Source: Oricola cellulosilytica (GTDB taxonomy: Bacteria; Pseudomonadota; Alphaproteobacteria; Rhizobiales; Rhizobiaceae). Taken from it: 64,000 nt of DNA. Both the position numbers and the translations under genes were made by a program. Position 1 is the stretch's first letter. Every line of letters starts with the position of its first letter. The stretch covers positions 446,001 to 510,000 of the forward strand of contig NZ_JAINFK010000003.1 of assembly GCF_019966575.1 (NCBI RefSeq), given 5' to 3'. The notes under the pieces were generated by a model, which made no database searches, was not told the origin of the DNA, and was given only the letters and a program-made list of their open reading frames with translations. This document shows positions 28,743 to 36,958 of the stretch, piece after piece.

Positions 28743-28803
28743 GATGCCGTCGTTCGCGTGGTTATGCCGCGATGTGCGTCCCCAACCGCGAAAAAGCAAG
28801 ACC

Positions 28804-28846
28804 GCAAAAAGCAGGACCGCGGGCTGCCGATGGCAACCCGCGGTCC
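28804..28846 (-). terminator. Intrinsic terminator of the glycine-rich lipoprotein gene
   Basis: On the - strand GGACCGCGGG and CCCGCGGTCC form a perfect 10-bp stem (28837-28846 with 28814-28823), followed by TGC and five T. A second TTTTT follows at about 28795-28799. It lies 22 bp beyond the lipoprotein stop. Confidence 0.8.
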
Positions 28847-28867
28847 TTCATGCAATGTTCCCGTATC

Positions 28868-29125
28868 TTACGGGCAAGCAGCCGTGTAGGTGCGGCCATC
28901 CGGGTAGCGGTACCGGCACTGGCCATCGGAGAGGCGTCCGACTAGATATCCGGCAGCGCCGCCAACCAGCGCTCCAGCCGCAATCTCGCCAGTGTTTCCG
29001 CCTGCAATTGCGGTTGCGCCGCCGCCAATCAAGGCACCAGCCGTGGTTGTTTTCTCCGTCGTCGTGCAACCGGCAGCGATCGTACCTGCCATTGCGAGGG
29101 CAGCAAATGTATGTGCTATTTTCAT
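28868..29125 (-). CDS. Small glycine-zipper lipoprotein
   Basis: An 85-residue protein with a lipoprotein signal (MKIAHTFAALAMAGTIAAGC, lipidated Cys20), then TTTEKTTTAGALIGGGATAI and further Gly/Ala repeats (NTGEIAAGALVGGAAGYLVG) resembling the glycine-zipper region of SlyB/OmpA-type 17-kDa antigens, and a C-terminal CRYRYPDGRTYTAAC with two Cys. It is probably anchored in the outer membrane. A strong terminator follows, and a CRP-like palindrome lies 53-68 bp upstream of its ATG, so it looks like a separately regulated single gene. Confidence 0.82.
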   Translation of the reverse strand: MKIAHTFAALAMAGTIAAGCTTTEKTTTAGALIGGGATAIAGGNTGEIAAGALVGGAAGYLVGRLSDGQCRYRYPDGRTYTAACP

Positions 29126-29177
29126 TGGGGTTCTCTCCTTTTCCCAACCTCACATTAAGCAGCGTCGAAACCGATAA

Positions 29178-29193
29178 TGTGACAAGTATCACA
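29178..29193. promoter_or_regulatory. CRP-like perfect palindrome
   Basis: TGTGACAAGTATCACA has the half-sites TGTGA and TCACA separated by six bases, the exact arrangement of a CRP/FNR-superfamily operator. It sits in the 81-bp gap between the thiN stop and the lipoprotein start, 53-68 bp upstream of the latter. The regulator is not identified; the match to the E. coli CRP consensus is by eye. Confidence 0.5.
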
Positions 29194-29206
29194 TCCCTTC
29201 GGGATG

Positions 29207-29854
29207 CTATTCAACCTGAGCGATGGCGATCCCACAACCACTTGCTAGCAAAATTTCCAGATCACTGCCAGCGATGTTGGACAGCGTGAGAGTGGAGCCG
29301 AAAGGAACATCGACCCGATCCAATGGCCATTTTGCGTTTTCGATGGTGAGACCTCCAACTTGTGTGAAACACAGAACCGAGAAAATGGTTCCCTCCTGCC
29401 AGTCGGGGCTTGTTTTTTTGCCGGGTAGCAGCGGAACCGCTTCCTCCGCGCCGCTGGTCATCACCACCCGGACCGCCTCGTTGCGGGCGATCGTCGCAGC
29501 AACGCTTAGATTGAAGAAAGCGTGATCGCTCCTGTCTCCACCGAGCGCGCCGACCAGCAGCAGATCCGTCGCGCCCTGATCGAGCGCGTGGCGGATGGCG
29601 ATTTCGCCATCGGATCGCGGCTTGTCGGCCGGATAGGGTGCACGCGGCGCGTCAGGATACTTTTGCGCGAGGAGACCGTCGGTGGAGTCGAAATCTCCAA
29701 GCCACAACTCAGGGGATATTCCGAGAGCGGCGGCATGGCGGATGCCGCCGTCGGCGGCGAGCACCCTGCGGCCGCGAAGTTGGGCCATGACGCGCTCGGT
29801 GACGCGAAGCGCGCCATCGAGCAGGATGGCAAAATGTTTTTGGTCGACGGACAT
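29207..29854 (-). CDS. thiN: Thiamine pyrophosphokinase
   Basis: Transfers pyrophosphate from ATP to thiamine, giving TPP in one step. The 215-residue protein has the TPK catalytic-domain marks LAADGGIRHAAALG, LWLGDFDST, RSDGEIAIRHALDQG and LLVGALGGDRSDHAFFNL. The binding-domain portion GGLTIENAKWPLDRV and FGSTLTLSNIA follows. It is divergent from the TPP-riboswitch-controlled thiBPQ operon 99 bp upstream, and thus not itself under that switch. A CATCCC/GGGATG hairpin lies just beyond its stop. Confidence 0.93.
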   Translation of the reverse strand: MSVDQKHFAILLDGALRVTERVMAQLRGRRVLAADGGIRHAAALGISPELWLGDFDSTDGLLAQKYPDAPRAPYPADKPRSDGEIAIRHALDQGATDLLLVGALGGDRSDHAFFNLSVAATIARNEAVRVVMTSGAEEAVPLLPGKKTSPDWQEGTIFSVLCFTQVGGLTIENAKWPLDRVDVPFGSTLTLSNIAGSDLEILLASGCGIAIAQVE

Positions 29855-29952
29855 CGCGTACCGTTAGCCCGGCTTCCTCTTCCGGCCAAGCACCATCCAC
29901 AGCCATCCTCCCCTCTTGAAGCGCTGTCGCGGTCGTTCTACAACGGCGCTGC

Positions 29953-30037
29953 TCTAACGGGGTGCTGCAGCCGCAGCTGAGAGGCCGAAAGCCAACCCGT
30001 CGAACCTGATCCGGTTTGCACCGGCGTAGGGATTAGA
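29953..30037 (+). ncRNA. TPP riboswitch (THI element)
   Basis: All conserved blocks are present in order: ACGGGGTGC (29957-29965), GCTGAGAGGCC (29976-29986), ACCCGTCGAACCTGATC (29995-30011) and CCGGCGTAGGGA (30021-30032). P1 can close with TCTAA (29953-29957) and TTAGA (30033-30037). It leads directly into thiB, so it should lower thiamine import when TPP is plentiful. The expression platform appears to be the downstream hairpin masking the thiB ribosome binding site. Confidence 0.95.
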
Positions 30038-30059
30038 CGCTTCCGCCGCGTTGCCGGCT

Positions 30060-30101
30060 TCATGCGCCTCGATCCCAACTCGAAAACAAGGAGGTGCATG
30101 A
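30060..30101 (+). promoter_or_regulatory. Shine-Dalgarno-masking hairpin of the thiB leader
   Basis: TCATGCGCCTC (30060-30070) can pair over 11 bp, with one G-U, with GAGGTGCATGA (30091-30101), around a 20-nt loop. The right arm contains most of the ribosome binding site AGGAGGT and the first ATG. This is the expected layout for a translational expression platform of the TPP riboswitch immediately upstream; the competing structure was not worked out. Confidence 0.5.
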
Positions 30102-31105
30102 TGCACAAGAAACTGTTCGCCCTGTCCGCATCGGTCCTGCTGTCGCTTTCTTTCCTGCCGGCGCAGGCGCAGGAAACACTCACGGTCTATACGTACGAGA
30201 GTTTCACTTCGGAATGGGGCCCCGGCCCGCAGGTGGAGGAGACCTTCGAGAAGGACTGCGGCTGCGACTTGGTCTTCGTGCCGGTCGCGGACGGCGTCGT
30301 GCTGTTGAACCGGCTGCGGCTGGAAGGCGGAAACACCGATGCGGACATCGTTCTCGGTCTCGACACCAATCTGACGGCCGAGGCGAAAGAGACCGGCTTC
30401 TTCGCCCCGCACGGCATCACAACCGAGGCGGTCGCCGTGCCGGGAGGATGGACCGACGAGACCTTCCTTCCCTACGACTACGGGTACTTCGCGTTCATCT
30501 ACGATACCGAGGTGGTCGACACGCCGCCGTCGAGCATGGAGGCGCTTCTTGCCGGCGACGTCGGCTTGAAGATCGCGATCCAGGATCCCCGGACATCGAC
30601 TCCGGGTCTCGGCCTTTTGCTGTGGATCAGGAAGATCTACGGCGACGACGCTCCCGAGGCCTACGCGAAACTCGCCGACCGGGTGCTCACCGTGACGCCC
30701 GGCTGGTCTGAAGCCTATGGCCTTTTCACCAGCGGCGAGGCGCCGATGGTTCTTTCCTATACGACGTCTCCGGCCTATCACATGATCGCGGAACAGACCG
30801 ATCGCTATCAGGCGGCGGCATTCGAGGAGGGGCACTACATGCAGATCGAGGTGGCGGCCAAGACCACCAGGGGTGCGCAGAACCCGCTTGCCGACCGGTT
30901 CCTGCAATTCATGCTCAGCCCGTCCTTCCAGGACATCATCCCCCAGACCAACTGGATGTTCCCTGCGGCACCTACATCCGCACCGCTCGATCCGGTGTTC
31001 GACAGTCTCGTCGAGCCGGCGAGGGCTCTACTGTTCTCGCCGGATGAGGTCGCCGACAACCGCAAGACGTGGATCGACGAGTGGCTCTCCGCGATGACCC
31101 GCTGA
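30101..31105 (+). CDS. thiB: Thiamine ABC transporter, periplasmic binding protein
   Basis: Captures thiamine (and TPP) in the periplasm for ThiPQ. The 334-residue protein has a signal peptide [20 protein letters not shown] with cleavage after AQA, then [20 protein letters not shown] and [11 protein letters not shown], typical of ThiB/TbpA. ATG 30101 is preferred over 30098 because AGGAGGT then has a 5-nt spacer; a further in-frame ATG at 30062 lies in the leader hairpin. It overlaps the thiP start and is the first gene after the riboswitch. Confidence 0.93.
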   Translation: MHKKLFALSASVLLSLSFLPAQAQETLTVYTYESFTSEWGPGPQVEETFEKDCGCDLVFVPVADGVVLLNRLRLEGGNTDADIVLGLDTNLTAEAKETGFFAPHGITTEAVAVPGGWTDETFLPYDYGYFAFIYDTEVVDTPPSSMEALLAGDVGLKIAIQDPRTSTPGLGLLLWIRKIYGDDAPEAYAKLADRVLTVTPGWSEAYGLFTSGEAPMVLSYTTSPAYHMIAEQTDRYQAAAFEEGHYMQIEVAAKTTRGAQNPLADRFLQFMLSPSFQDIIPQTNWMFPAAPTSAPLDPVFDSLVEPARALLFSPDEVADNRKTWIDEWLSAMTR

Positions 31106-32778
31106 ATGCCCTGACGACCCGAGACGGGAGAGCGTCGGTTCTTCCGGGCGGCATCGCCGCCTGGATACCGGCGCTGTTTCTGGGCACCCTGGCCGCGGGC
31201 GCGTTTCTACCGCTCGCACTTTTTGCCGGCGGATCGGGCCCGGGCGAGCTGCTGCCCGATCCGGTGGTCTGGAGAAGCTTGCGGTTCACGCTGTATCAGG
31301 CTGTCCTTTCGACAGCGCTGTCTCTCGTTGCGGCGGTGCCGGTCGCAACCGCGCTCTATGAGTTTCAACGGTTTCCAGGACGATCCTTGGTTCTGCGTCT
31401 GTTTGCCCTGCCGCTCGCCCTGCCGCAGATCGTTGCCGTTCTCGCCATCACCGGCCTCTATGGCGAGAGGGGTGTGATCAGCCTCGCCGTGGAAAACGCC
31501 GGACTCGACTTCCCGCCGGTCTACGGCCTCACCGGCATTCTTATCGCACATGTCTTCTTCAACATGCCGCTCGCCGTACGGATCGTTCTTGGCGGTATGT
31601 CGTCGATGCCCGACGAGTATGACCGGCTGTCCCATCAGCTTGCGATGGGGCCGGCCTCGCGGTTCAGGCTGGTGTTGTGGCCCTTCATCCGGCCGGCGCT
31701 CTTCTCGGCGGGCTCGCTCATCTTCATGCTTTGCGTGACCTCCTTCACGGTGGTTCTGACGCTTGGCGGGGGCCCGCGCGCGACCACGCTGGAGGTTGCG
31801 ATCTATCAGGCGCTCGCCTTCGATTTCGATCCCGGTCGCGCCGTACTGCTTGCCCTCCTGCAGGTTCTCGTTACAGCCGCTGCCTTCGCCGCGCTCACAC
31901 GAGCCGGCGGCGAGATTTCATCCGGCATGACTCTCGGCACGCTGCGCAGTTATCCGGTCCGCAGCTCCGCCGCGCTGCGCACCGGCGCGGTCTTGCTGAT
32001 CGCGACCGGTACGCTCTTCGTACTGCTGCCCTTCGTGATCATAATCTGGCGGGGACTGGCGGCGGAGATTGCCGATCTGCTCGGTCAGCAAAGCGTCCGC
32101 GACGCCATCGCCACCAGCCTGCTACTCGGCGCCGGCGCGGCGATGCTCGCGGTCGTGCTGGCCTATCTGCTCGCATCGAGCCTCGCCAGCGCAGCTGCGC
32201 GAAGACGTTTCTCCGGGACGCAGTCGGCGTCCGAGCGCCTTCTCGGTCAGACCGGAAGCCTCATTCTGGTGGTGCCTCCCGTTGTCATTGCGGCAGGGTG
32301 GTTCATCCTGATCCGTCAGGTCGCGAGCCCGTACGCCGCGGCGCACGCAATGGTCGTGACGGTCAACGCGGCGATGGCCGTCCCCTTCGCGCTTCGGTTG
32401 CTGCTGCCGGCGGCGATGACCGAGACGGAGCGCTATGGCCGGCTTTCGCGCCAACTCGGCCTTCGAGGCCTGGCGCGGCTCCGGATCGTGACATGGCCGC
32501 TCGCCCGGCGCGCGCTCCTGCTCGCATTCGCATTTTCAATGGCGCTTTCGCTGGGGGATCTCGGCGTCATCGCGATATTCGGGTCGCAGGATGTCCAGAC
32601 GCTGCCCTACCTCATTCTGCAGCGGATGGGCAGCTACCGGACACAGGACGCGGCCGGGCTGGCGCTGATATTGTCGATAATCATTGCGGCGTTGATGATC
32701 GTCGCCGATCGCGGAAGCGCAAGCCAGACGGCGCGAAAAACATCGAGACGGACGGTGGGGGACAGGAAACCGACATGA
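31081..32778 (+). CDS. thiP: Thiamine ABC transporter permease
   Basis: Inner-membrane subunit of the thiamine importer, a fused double permease of about 565 residues with roughly twelve helices and two EAA-type loops ([42 protein letters not shown]). The start is not sharply defined: GTG 31081 and GTG 31069 are in frame, both inside the 3' end of thiB, so translation is probably coupled to thiB. The stop overlaps the thiQ start by four bases. Confidence 0.92.
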   Translation: MALRDDPLNALTTRDGRASVLPGGIAAWIPALFLGTLAAGAFLPLALFAGGSGPGELLPDPVVWRSLRFTLYQAVLSTALSLVAAVPVATALYEFQRFPGRSLVLRLFALPLALPQIVAVLAITGLYGERGVISLAVENAGLDFPPVYGLTGILIAHVFFNMPLAVRIVLGGMSSMPDEYDRLSHQLAMGPASRFRLVLWPFIRPALFSAGSLIFMLCVTSFTVVLTLGGGPRATTLEVAIYQALAFDFDPGRAVLLALLQVLVTAAAFAALTRAGGEISSGMTLGTLRSYPVRSSAALRTGAVLLIATGTLFVLLPFVIIIWRGLAAEIADLLGQQSVRDAIATSLLLGAGAAMLAVVLAYLLASSLASAAARRRFSGTQSASERLLGQTGSLILVVPPVVIAAGWFILIRQVASPYAAAHAMVVTVNAAMAVPFALRLLLPAAMTETERYGRLSRQLGLRGLARLRIVTWPLARRALLLAFAFSMALSLGDLGVIAIFGSQDVQTLPYLILQRMGSYRTQDAAGLALILSIIIAALMIVADRGSASQTARKTSRRTVGDRKPT

Positions 32779-33512
32779 CCGGTTCTTCGCCACAAATTGT
32801 CTGCGACGGGCTGCGTTTCGGTTACGATCCGCGCAATCCGGACATGCATTTCGATTGCGTGTTTCCCGCGGGCAGGATCACGACGCTCATTGGCCCGAGC
32901 GGTTCCGGCAAGTCGACACTTCTCAATCTCGTCGCCGGCTTCGAGTCGCCCCTAGAGGGCCGGGTTCTGTTCGGGGAGACTGACATGACCGCAACCCCCG
33001 TATCCGACCGGCCCGTGTCGATGATCTTTCAGGAAAACAACCTGTTTGCTCATCTGAGCGTCTTCGACAATGTCGCGCTGGGGATTTCGTCGGGTCTGCG
33101 CCTGGCACCGTCGCAGAGAGCGACGGTCGAAGAGGCGCTGCAATCCGTGGAACTTGCGGGTTTTGGAGTGCGTCGCCCCGCCGAGCTCTCCGGGGGCGAA
33201 CGCCAGCGGGTGGCGCTTGCGCGCGTGATCGTGCGCAGCAGGCCTGTTCTTCTCCTCGACGAGGCTTTTGCCTCGCTCGGCCCGGCGCTTCGCCGCGACA
33301 TGCTCGAACTTCTCATCCGCATTCAGCGGCAACGCGCCATGACGACGGTCATGGTCACGCATTTCCCGTCGGACGCGCGTTTCGCCGCATCGCAGGCCGT
33401 GTTCGTGTCCGGTGGGCAGGTTCTGGCGACGGGTTCAGCCGAAACCCTGCTCGATCCGGAACGCACCGTTCCAGAAATCCGGGCATATCTCGGCGGGTCT
33501 GGCGGCGCGTGA
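32775..33512 (+). CDS. thiQ: Thiamine ABC transporter ATP-binding protein
   Basis: ATPase of the thiamine importer, 245 residues. Walker A is IGPSGSGKST, the Q-loop MIFQENNLFAHLSV, the signature LSGGERQRVALARV and Walker B VLLLDEAFASL. The D-loop reads ASLGPALR, with Gly where most ABC ATPases have Asp (SALDP). ATGA overlap with thiP indicates coupling. It closes the riboswitch-controlled operon; no clear terminator follows in the 138-bp gap before the M48 gene. Confidence 0.94.
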   Translation: MTGSSPQIVCDGLRFGYDPRNPDMHFDCVFPAGRITTLIGPSGSGKSTLLNLVAGFESPLEGRVLFGETDMTATPVSDRPVSMIFQENNLFAHLSVFDNVALGISSGLRLAPSQRATVEEALQSVELAGFGVRRPAELSGGERQRVALARVIVRSRPVLLLDEAFASLGPALRRDMLELLIRIQRQRAMTTVMVTHFPSDARFAASQAVFVSGGQVLATGSAETLLDPERTVPEIRAYLGGSGGA

Positions 33513-33650
33513 GCCAAAGCCTGACGCGCTTTCGCCAAATTTGACTGTCAAGCGCGGCGGATACAAATTGCTGGAATCGATACTGGGTATTGCCCTCTCG
33601 GAATTTTTTTGTCCTGTAGCCCGTGCGATAATTATCTCAAGGGCTCGACG

Positions 33651-35228
33651 ATGACTGGAAACCGGCGCATCCGATCGCCATTGCAAGCGGACTTGCACGA
33701 CACTTGCATGACAGATGACATGACGCATTCTCTCCCGGTGGCGCGCACGGCCCGCCGGACCGGCGCGCGCCCGGTCTCGCGCATGTTGGCGATTGTCATT
33801 CTCCCGCTGCTTGCCGCGGCGTGCCAAAATTTCGGCGATCTCGAGGTCGACCCAACAGTCAGACCTTCCGACAGCCCCATCATCGCGCAGAATGTTCGAT
33901 CTGGCAGGCTGGCGCGCGTCGGCGAGGCGCAACATCCGAAGATTCTCGCAACCTATGGCGGCGAATATTCGAACCCGAAGCTGGAACGCATGGTGGCCGG
34001 TATCGTCGGCAAGCTGGTCACCGTGTCGGACAATCCCAGCCAGGTTTACCAGATCACGATCCTCAATTCGCCGAACGTCAATGCGTTCGCGCTTCCCGGA
34101 GGATATCTCTACATCACACGCGGACTGCTGGCGCTCGCCAACGATTCCGCCGAGCTGGCCGCGGTGATCGCACACGAAATGGCGCATGTCACCGCCAATC
34201 ACGGCGTTCTGCGCCAGCAGAAGGAAGCGGAAGTCGAACTTGCGAGCCGCGTTGTCTCCGACGTCCTGGCGGACAAGGACGCCGGACGGCGCGCGCTGGT
34301 GCGCGGGAAATTGCGGCTTGCGCAGTTTTCCCGCAATCAGGAGCTGCAGGCCGACGCGATTGGGATCGCGGCGATCGGCGAGGCGGGGTTCGATCCCTAT
34401 GCCGCCGCCGGCTTTCAGAAGGCGATGGCGAACTACACCGCCTATCGGAACGCCTCGGGCGAAGGTAACGCGAGCCTCGACTTCCTTGCGACTCACCCCT
34501 CAACGCCGCAGCGCATCGAGTTGGCCGTGGGTCATGCGCGCAAGTTCGGCTCGCAGGGGCAGGGCGAACGCGGCCGCGAGACCTATCTGGATGGCGTCGA
34601 GGGAATGCTTTTCGGTGACTCGGCGCAGGAAGGTTACGTGCGCGGACAGGTCTATTCGCACGCCGGGCTCGGCATCACTTTTACCTTTCCCGATGGCTTC
34701 GACATCGACAACCGGACCGAGGCGGTTCTTGGAGCTCGTGGTGACGACAACGCCGCCATCCGCTTCGATGGTGTCGACGTTCCGCGCAATCAGCCGCTGA
34801 CAGACTACATCGCCAGCGGCTGGGTGGAGGGGCTGCATCCGGAGACCATTCGGCCCGTTCAGGTGAACGGGCTGACGGGCGCCACCGCGCGGGCAACCGC
34901 CGATACCTGGGATTTCGACATCACCGTGTTGCGCGCCGGAGAGGCCGTCTACCGAATTCTCACAGCTATGCCGAACGGCTCCCGGGAACTCGATGCGGTG
35001 GCGCAAGGCGTGCGCTCCAGCTTCAGGATCCTGACGGCGGCCGAACGGGCTGCTTTGAAACCGCTGACCCTGCGCACCGTCAAGGCGGGCGAGGCTGACA
35101 CCGCCGACAGTCTCGGGGCGAGGATGAGGGGAGTCACGCAACCGCTTCAGTCGTTTCGGGTGTTGAACGGCCTGGAGCCGGGAGAGCCGGTGATCGCGGG
35201 CCGCCGCTACAAGATCGTCGACGACTAG
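33651..35228 (+). CDS. M48-family metalloprotease lipoprotein with C-terminal LysM-like region
   Basis: A 525-residue protein resembling BepA/YfgC-type envelope proteases. A hydrophobic stretch MLAIVILPLLAAAC gives a lipobox Cys, so the protein is likely lipid-anchored in the periplasm. The zinc motif is HEMAH in VIAHEMAHVTANHG, with the third-ligand region QELQADAIGI and the FLATHPSTPQRIE motif. The C-terminus (QSFRVLNGLEPGEPVIAGRRYKIV) is LysM-like. The start is uncertain: 33651 has AAGGG upstream, while ATG 33720 would give a more usual signal length. Its stop codon shares the tetramer CTAG with the GNAT gene on the other strand. Confidence 0.88.
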   Translation: MTGNRRIRSPLQADLHDTCMTDDMTHSLPVARTARRTGARPVSRMLAIVILPLLAAACQNFGDLEVDPTVRPSDSPIIAQNVRSGRLARVGEAQHPKILATYGGEYSNPKLERMVAGIVGKLVTVSDNPSQVYQITILNSPNVNAFALPGGYLYITRGLLALANDSAELAAVIAHEMAHVTANHGVLRQQKEAEVELASRVVSDVLADKDAGRRALVRGKLRLAQFSRNQELQADAIGIAAIGEAGFDPYAAAGFQKAMANYTAYRNASGEGNASLDFLATHPSTPQRIELAVGHARKFGSQGQGERGRETYLDGVEGMLFGDSAQEGYVRGQVYSHAGLGITFTFPDGFDIDNRTEAVLGARGDDNAAIRFDGVDVPRNQPLTDYIASGWVEGLHPETIRPVQVNGLTGATARATADTWDFDITVLRAGEAVYRILTAMPNGSRELDAVAQGVRSSFRILTAAERAALKPLTLRTVKAGEADTADSLGARMRGVTQPLQSFRVLNGLEPGEPVIAGRRYKIVDD

Positions 35229-35809
35229 GACTGTTCTGCTTTCACCGCAGCCTTGTAGAGCGTTCCGGGATAGGCGTCCGGGTCGGGCGGCGTCGTTTCG
35301 CCCTCGCCCAGCGGTCTCTGCATGTAGACGCTGTCGAGCCAGCGTTCGAATTTGTAGCCTGACCCCTTGAGAACGCCGACCATCTCGAATCCGAGGCTCT
35401 CGTGGAGACGGATCGATGCCTTGTGGCCGGATCCGCCGATGACGGCGATCATCTGACGGAAGCCCAGAGCTTCACTCCGCGCGATCAGCGCCTCCAGCAG
35501 CACCCTTCCCACGCCCTGTCCCTGGAACCGATCGTCTATATAGACGGAATTCTCGACGGCCCACCGGTATGCCGGCCGCGGCCGGTATGCATTGGCGTAG
35601 GCATATCCCGCAACAGCCCCATCTTCCGTCTCGGCTACGAGGTAGGGGTATTCACGCGTCCTCATTGCGTCGAAACGCGAGCGCATCTCATCCTGATCCG
35701 GAGGCGCGAGTTCGAAGCTCGCGGTGCCGTGAAGGACGGCGTGCCGGTAAATCGCCGTAATTGCCGGCAGATCGGTATGCCGGGCGTCCCGCACCATTAC
35801 CTTCGTCAT
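35225..35809 (-). CDS. GNAT N-acetyltransferase, phosphinothricin/methionine-sulfoximine type
   Basis: A 194-residue acetyl-CoA-dependent acetyltransferase. ITAIYRHAVLHGTASFE and YAYANAYRPRPAYRWAVENSVYID are typical of the Pat/MddA subgroup, and RFQGQGVGRVLLEAL is the acetyl-CoA loop; FRQMIAVIGGSGHKASIRLHESLGF follows. Known relatives detoxify glutamine-synthetase inhibitors such as methionine sulfoximine; the real substrate is inferred. ATG 35809 begins MTKVMVRDARHTD. It converges on the M48 gene with overlapping stop codons. Confidence 0.88.
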   Translation of the reverse strand: MTKVMVRDARHTDLPAITAIYRHAVLHGTASFELAPPDQDEMRSRFDAMRTREYPYLVAETEDGAVAGYAYANAYRPRPAYRWAVENSVYIDDRFQGQGVGRVLLEALIARSEALGFRQMIAVIGGSGHKASIRLHESLGFEMVGVLKGSGYKFERWLDSVYMQRPLGEGETTPPDPDAYPGTLYKAAVKAEQS

Positions 35810-35861
35810 CGACCGCTTCCCCTGAAAGTCCACTTTCGCAAGCCGTCATACAGCGCGCGTG

Positions 35862-35894
35862 CAAAAAGAAAAGGCGGCTCGAAGGCCGCCTTTT
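35862..35894 (-). terminator. Intrinsic terminator of the Bax1-I gene
   Basis: On the - strand AAAAGGCGGC (35885-35894 complement) pairs with GCCGCCTTTT (35869-35878 complement), followed by C and TTTTT. The 10-bp stem and T-tail lie 21 bp beyond the Bax1-I stop. The flanking A/T runs also make it usable from the other side. Confidence 0.8.
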
Positions 35895-35915
35895 CGGATC
35901 GTCTCGCCGTGCCTG

Positions 35916-36692
35916 TTACTCGCGGTTGCCGAGGAAGTACAACAGGAACTGGAACATATTGATGAAGTCCAGATAAAGGGCCAGGGCGCCCATGATCGCC
36001 TTGCGGCTGGCAACGGCTCCGTCGTCGTTGACGTAGTACATTTCCTTGATCTTCTGCGTATCGTAGGCGGTCAGGCCGGCGAAGATCAGAACACCGATCG
36101 CCGAGACTGCGAACTGCAACGCGGACGACTGCAGGAACAGGTTGACCACCATCGCAAGAATCAGGCCGATCAGTCCCATGAACAGGAAGGATCCGATCGC
36201 CGTCAGGTCGCGCTTGGTCGTATAGCCGTAGAGCGAAAGGGCGCCGAACGCGGTGGCGGTGATGAAGAACGTCTGGACGATACTTGCCGACGTGTAGACC
36301 AGGAAAATCGACGACATCGACACGCCGATCAGCGCGGCAAAAGCGTAGAAGATTGCCTGTGCGGTCTGCGGCTTGATCCGCTCGATGCGGAAGCCCATAA
36401 AGAACACTAGTGCGAGCGGTGCCAGCATCACAACCCAGCGCAGCGGCGAGCCGTAAAGCGTCGCTCCGATATTGGTCAGCATCTTGCCATTTCCGAGCTG
36501 CGCGACGGCAGCGGACGGATCGCTGGTTGTGGCAAGCGCTACGGTTCCCAAGGCGGCCAGTGCGGTGATCACAAGACCGGCAGCCATCAGGTTGTAAACC
36601 TTGATCATGTAGGCGCGCAGGCCCTGATCGATGCTCGCATCGTAGGTGCGGGCACCGGCCGTGCGCACATGGGGGTTTCGAAGTTCGGTCAT
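35916..36692 (-). CDS. Bax inhibitor-1/YccA family membrane protein (YbhL-like)
   Basis: A 258-residue protein with seven hydrophobic segments, starting with the cytoplasmic RTYDASIDQGLRAYMIKVYN and ending LYLDFINMFQFLLYFLGNRE, both landmarks of bacterial Bax1-I proteins. The segment GLTAYDTQKIKEMYY carries the conserved Asp region linked to pH-sensing calcium leak in BsYetJ. In this order the gene is regularly preceded by the ybhL leader RNA, and such an element is seen at 36723-36775. It is monocistronic with a strong terminator. Confidence 0.94.
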   Translation of the reverse strand: MTELRNPHVRTAGARTYDASIDQGLRAYMIKVYNLMAAGLVITALAALGTVALATTSDPSAAVAQLGNGKMLTNIGATLYGSPLRWVVMLAPLALVFFMGFRIERIKPQTAQAIFYAFAALIGVSMSSIFLVYTSASIVQTFFITATAFGALSLYGYTTKRDLTAIGSFLFMGLIGLILAMVVNLFLQSSALQFAVSAIGVLIFAGLTAYDTQKIKEMYYVNDDGAVASRKAIMGALALYLDFINMFQFLLYFLGNRE

Positions 36693-36722
36693 CGTTACCT
36701 CTATTTGCTCTCAAATCCCGTC

Positions 36723-36775
36723 GGGGTCCGGCGTCAGCTTTTTGCGTGACACCGCGGCGCCGCTGGCGGGACCCC
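36723..36775 (-). ncRNA. ybhL-type leader RNA
   Basis: In the leader of the Bax1-I gene, GGGGTCC and GGACCCC (36769-36775 and 36723-36729, - strand sense) form a perfect 7-bp outer stem, enclosing an inner 7-bp stem GGTGTCA/TGACGCC with one G-U and a loop CGCAAAAAGC. A structured element called the ybhL leader is described from alphaproteobacteria directly upstream of ybhL (Bax1-I) genes. Position, orientation and a two-tier hairpin fit; I could not compare it base by base with the published consensus. Confidence 0.65.
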
Positions 36776-36958
36776 AGCATGCCTGTGATCAATATGATGC
36801 GGCTCGGGCGCACAAACAAGAGCGGATTGCCCTGAATCGATGGACAAATCGGCGCGGAAGCGGCGATCGGCGGGCGCTGTCTTGGACTGGTTAACAAAGT
36901 CCTGCCGCTCGCAATGCAAAGTCCGGGTCCGCCCGCCCGTCCATTTCAGGGGGCGTCG

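Noticed and set aside
33609-33650. N-terminal extension of the M48 lipoprotein to 33609
   Set aside because: Adds 14 residues unlike a signal peptide, with no ribosome binding site.
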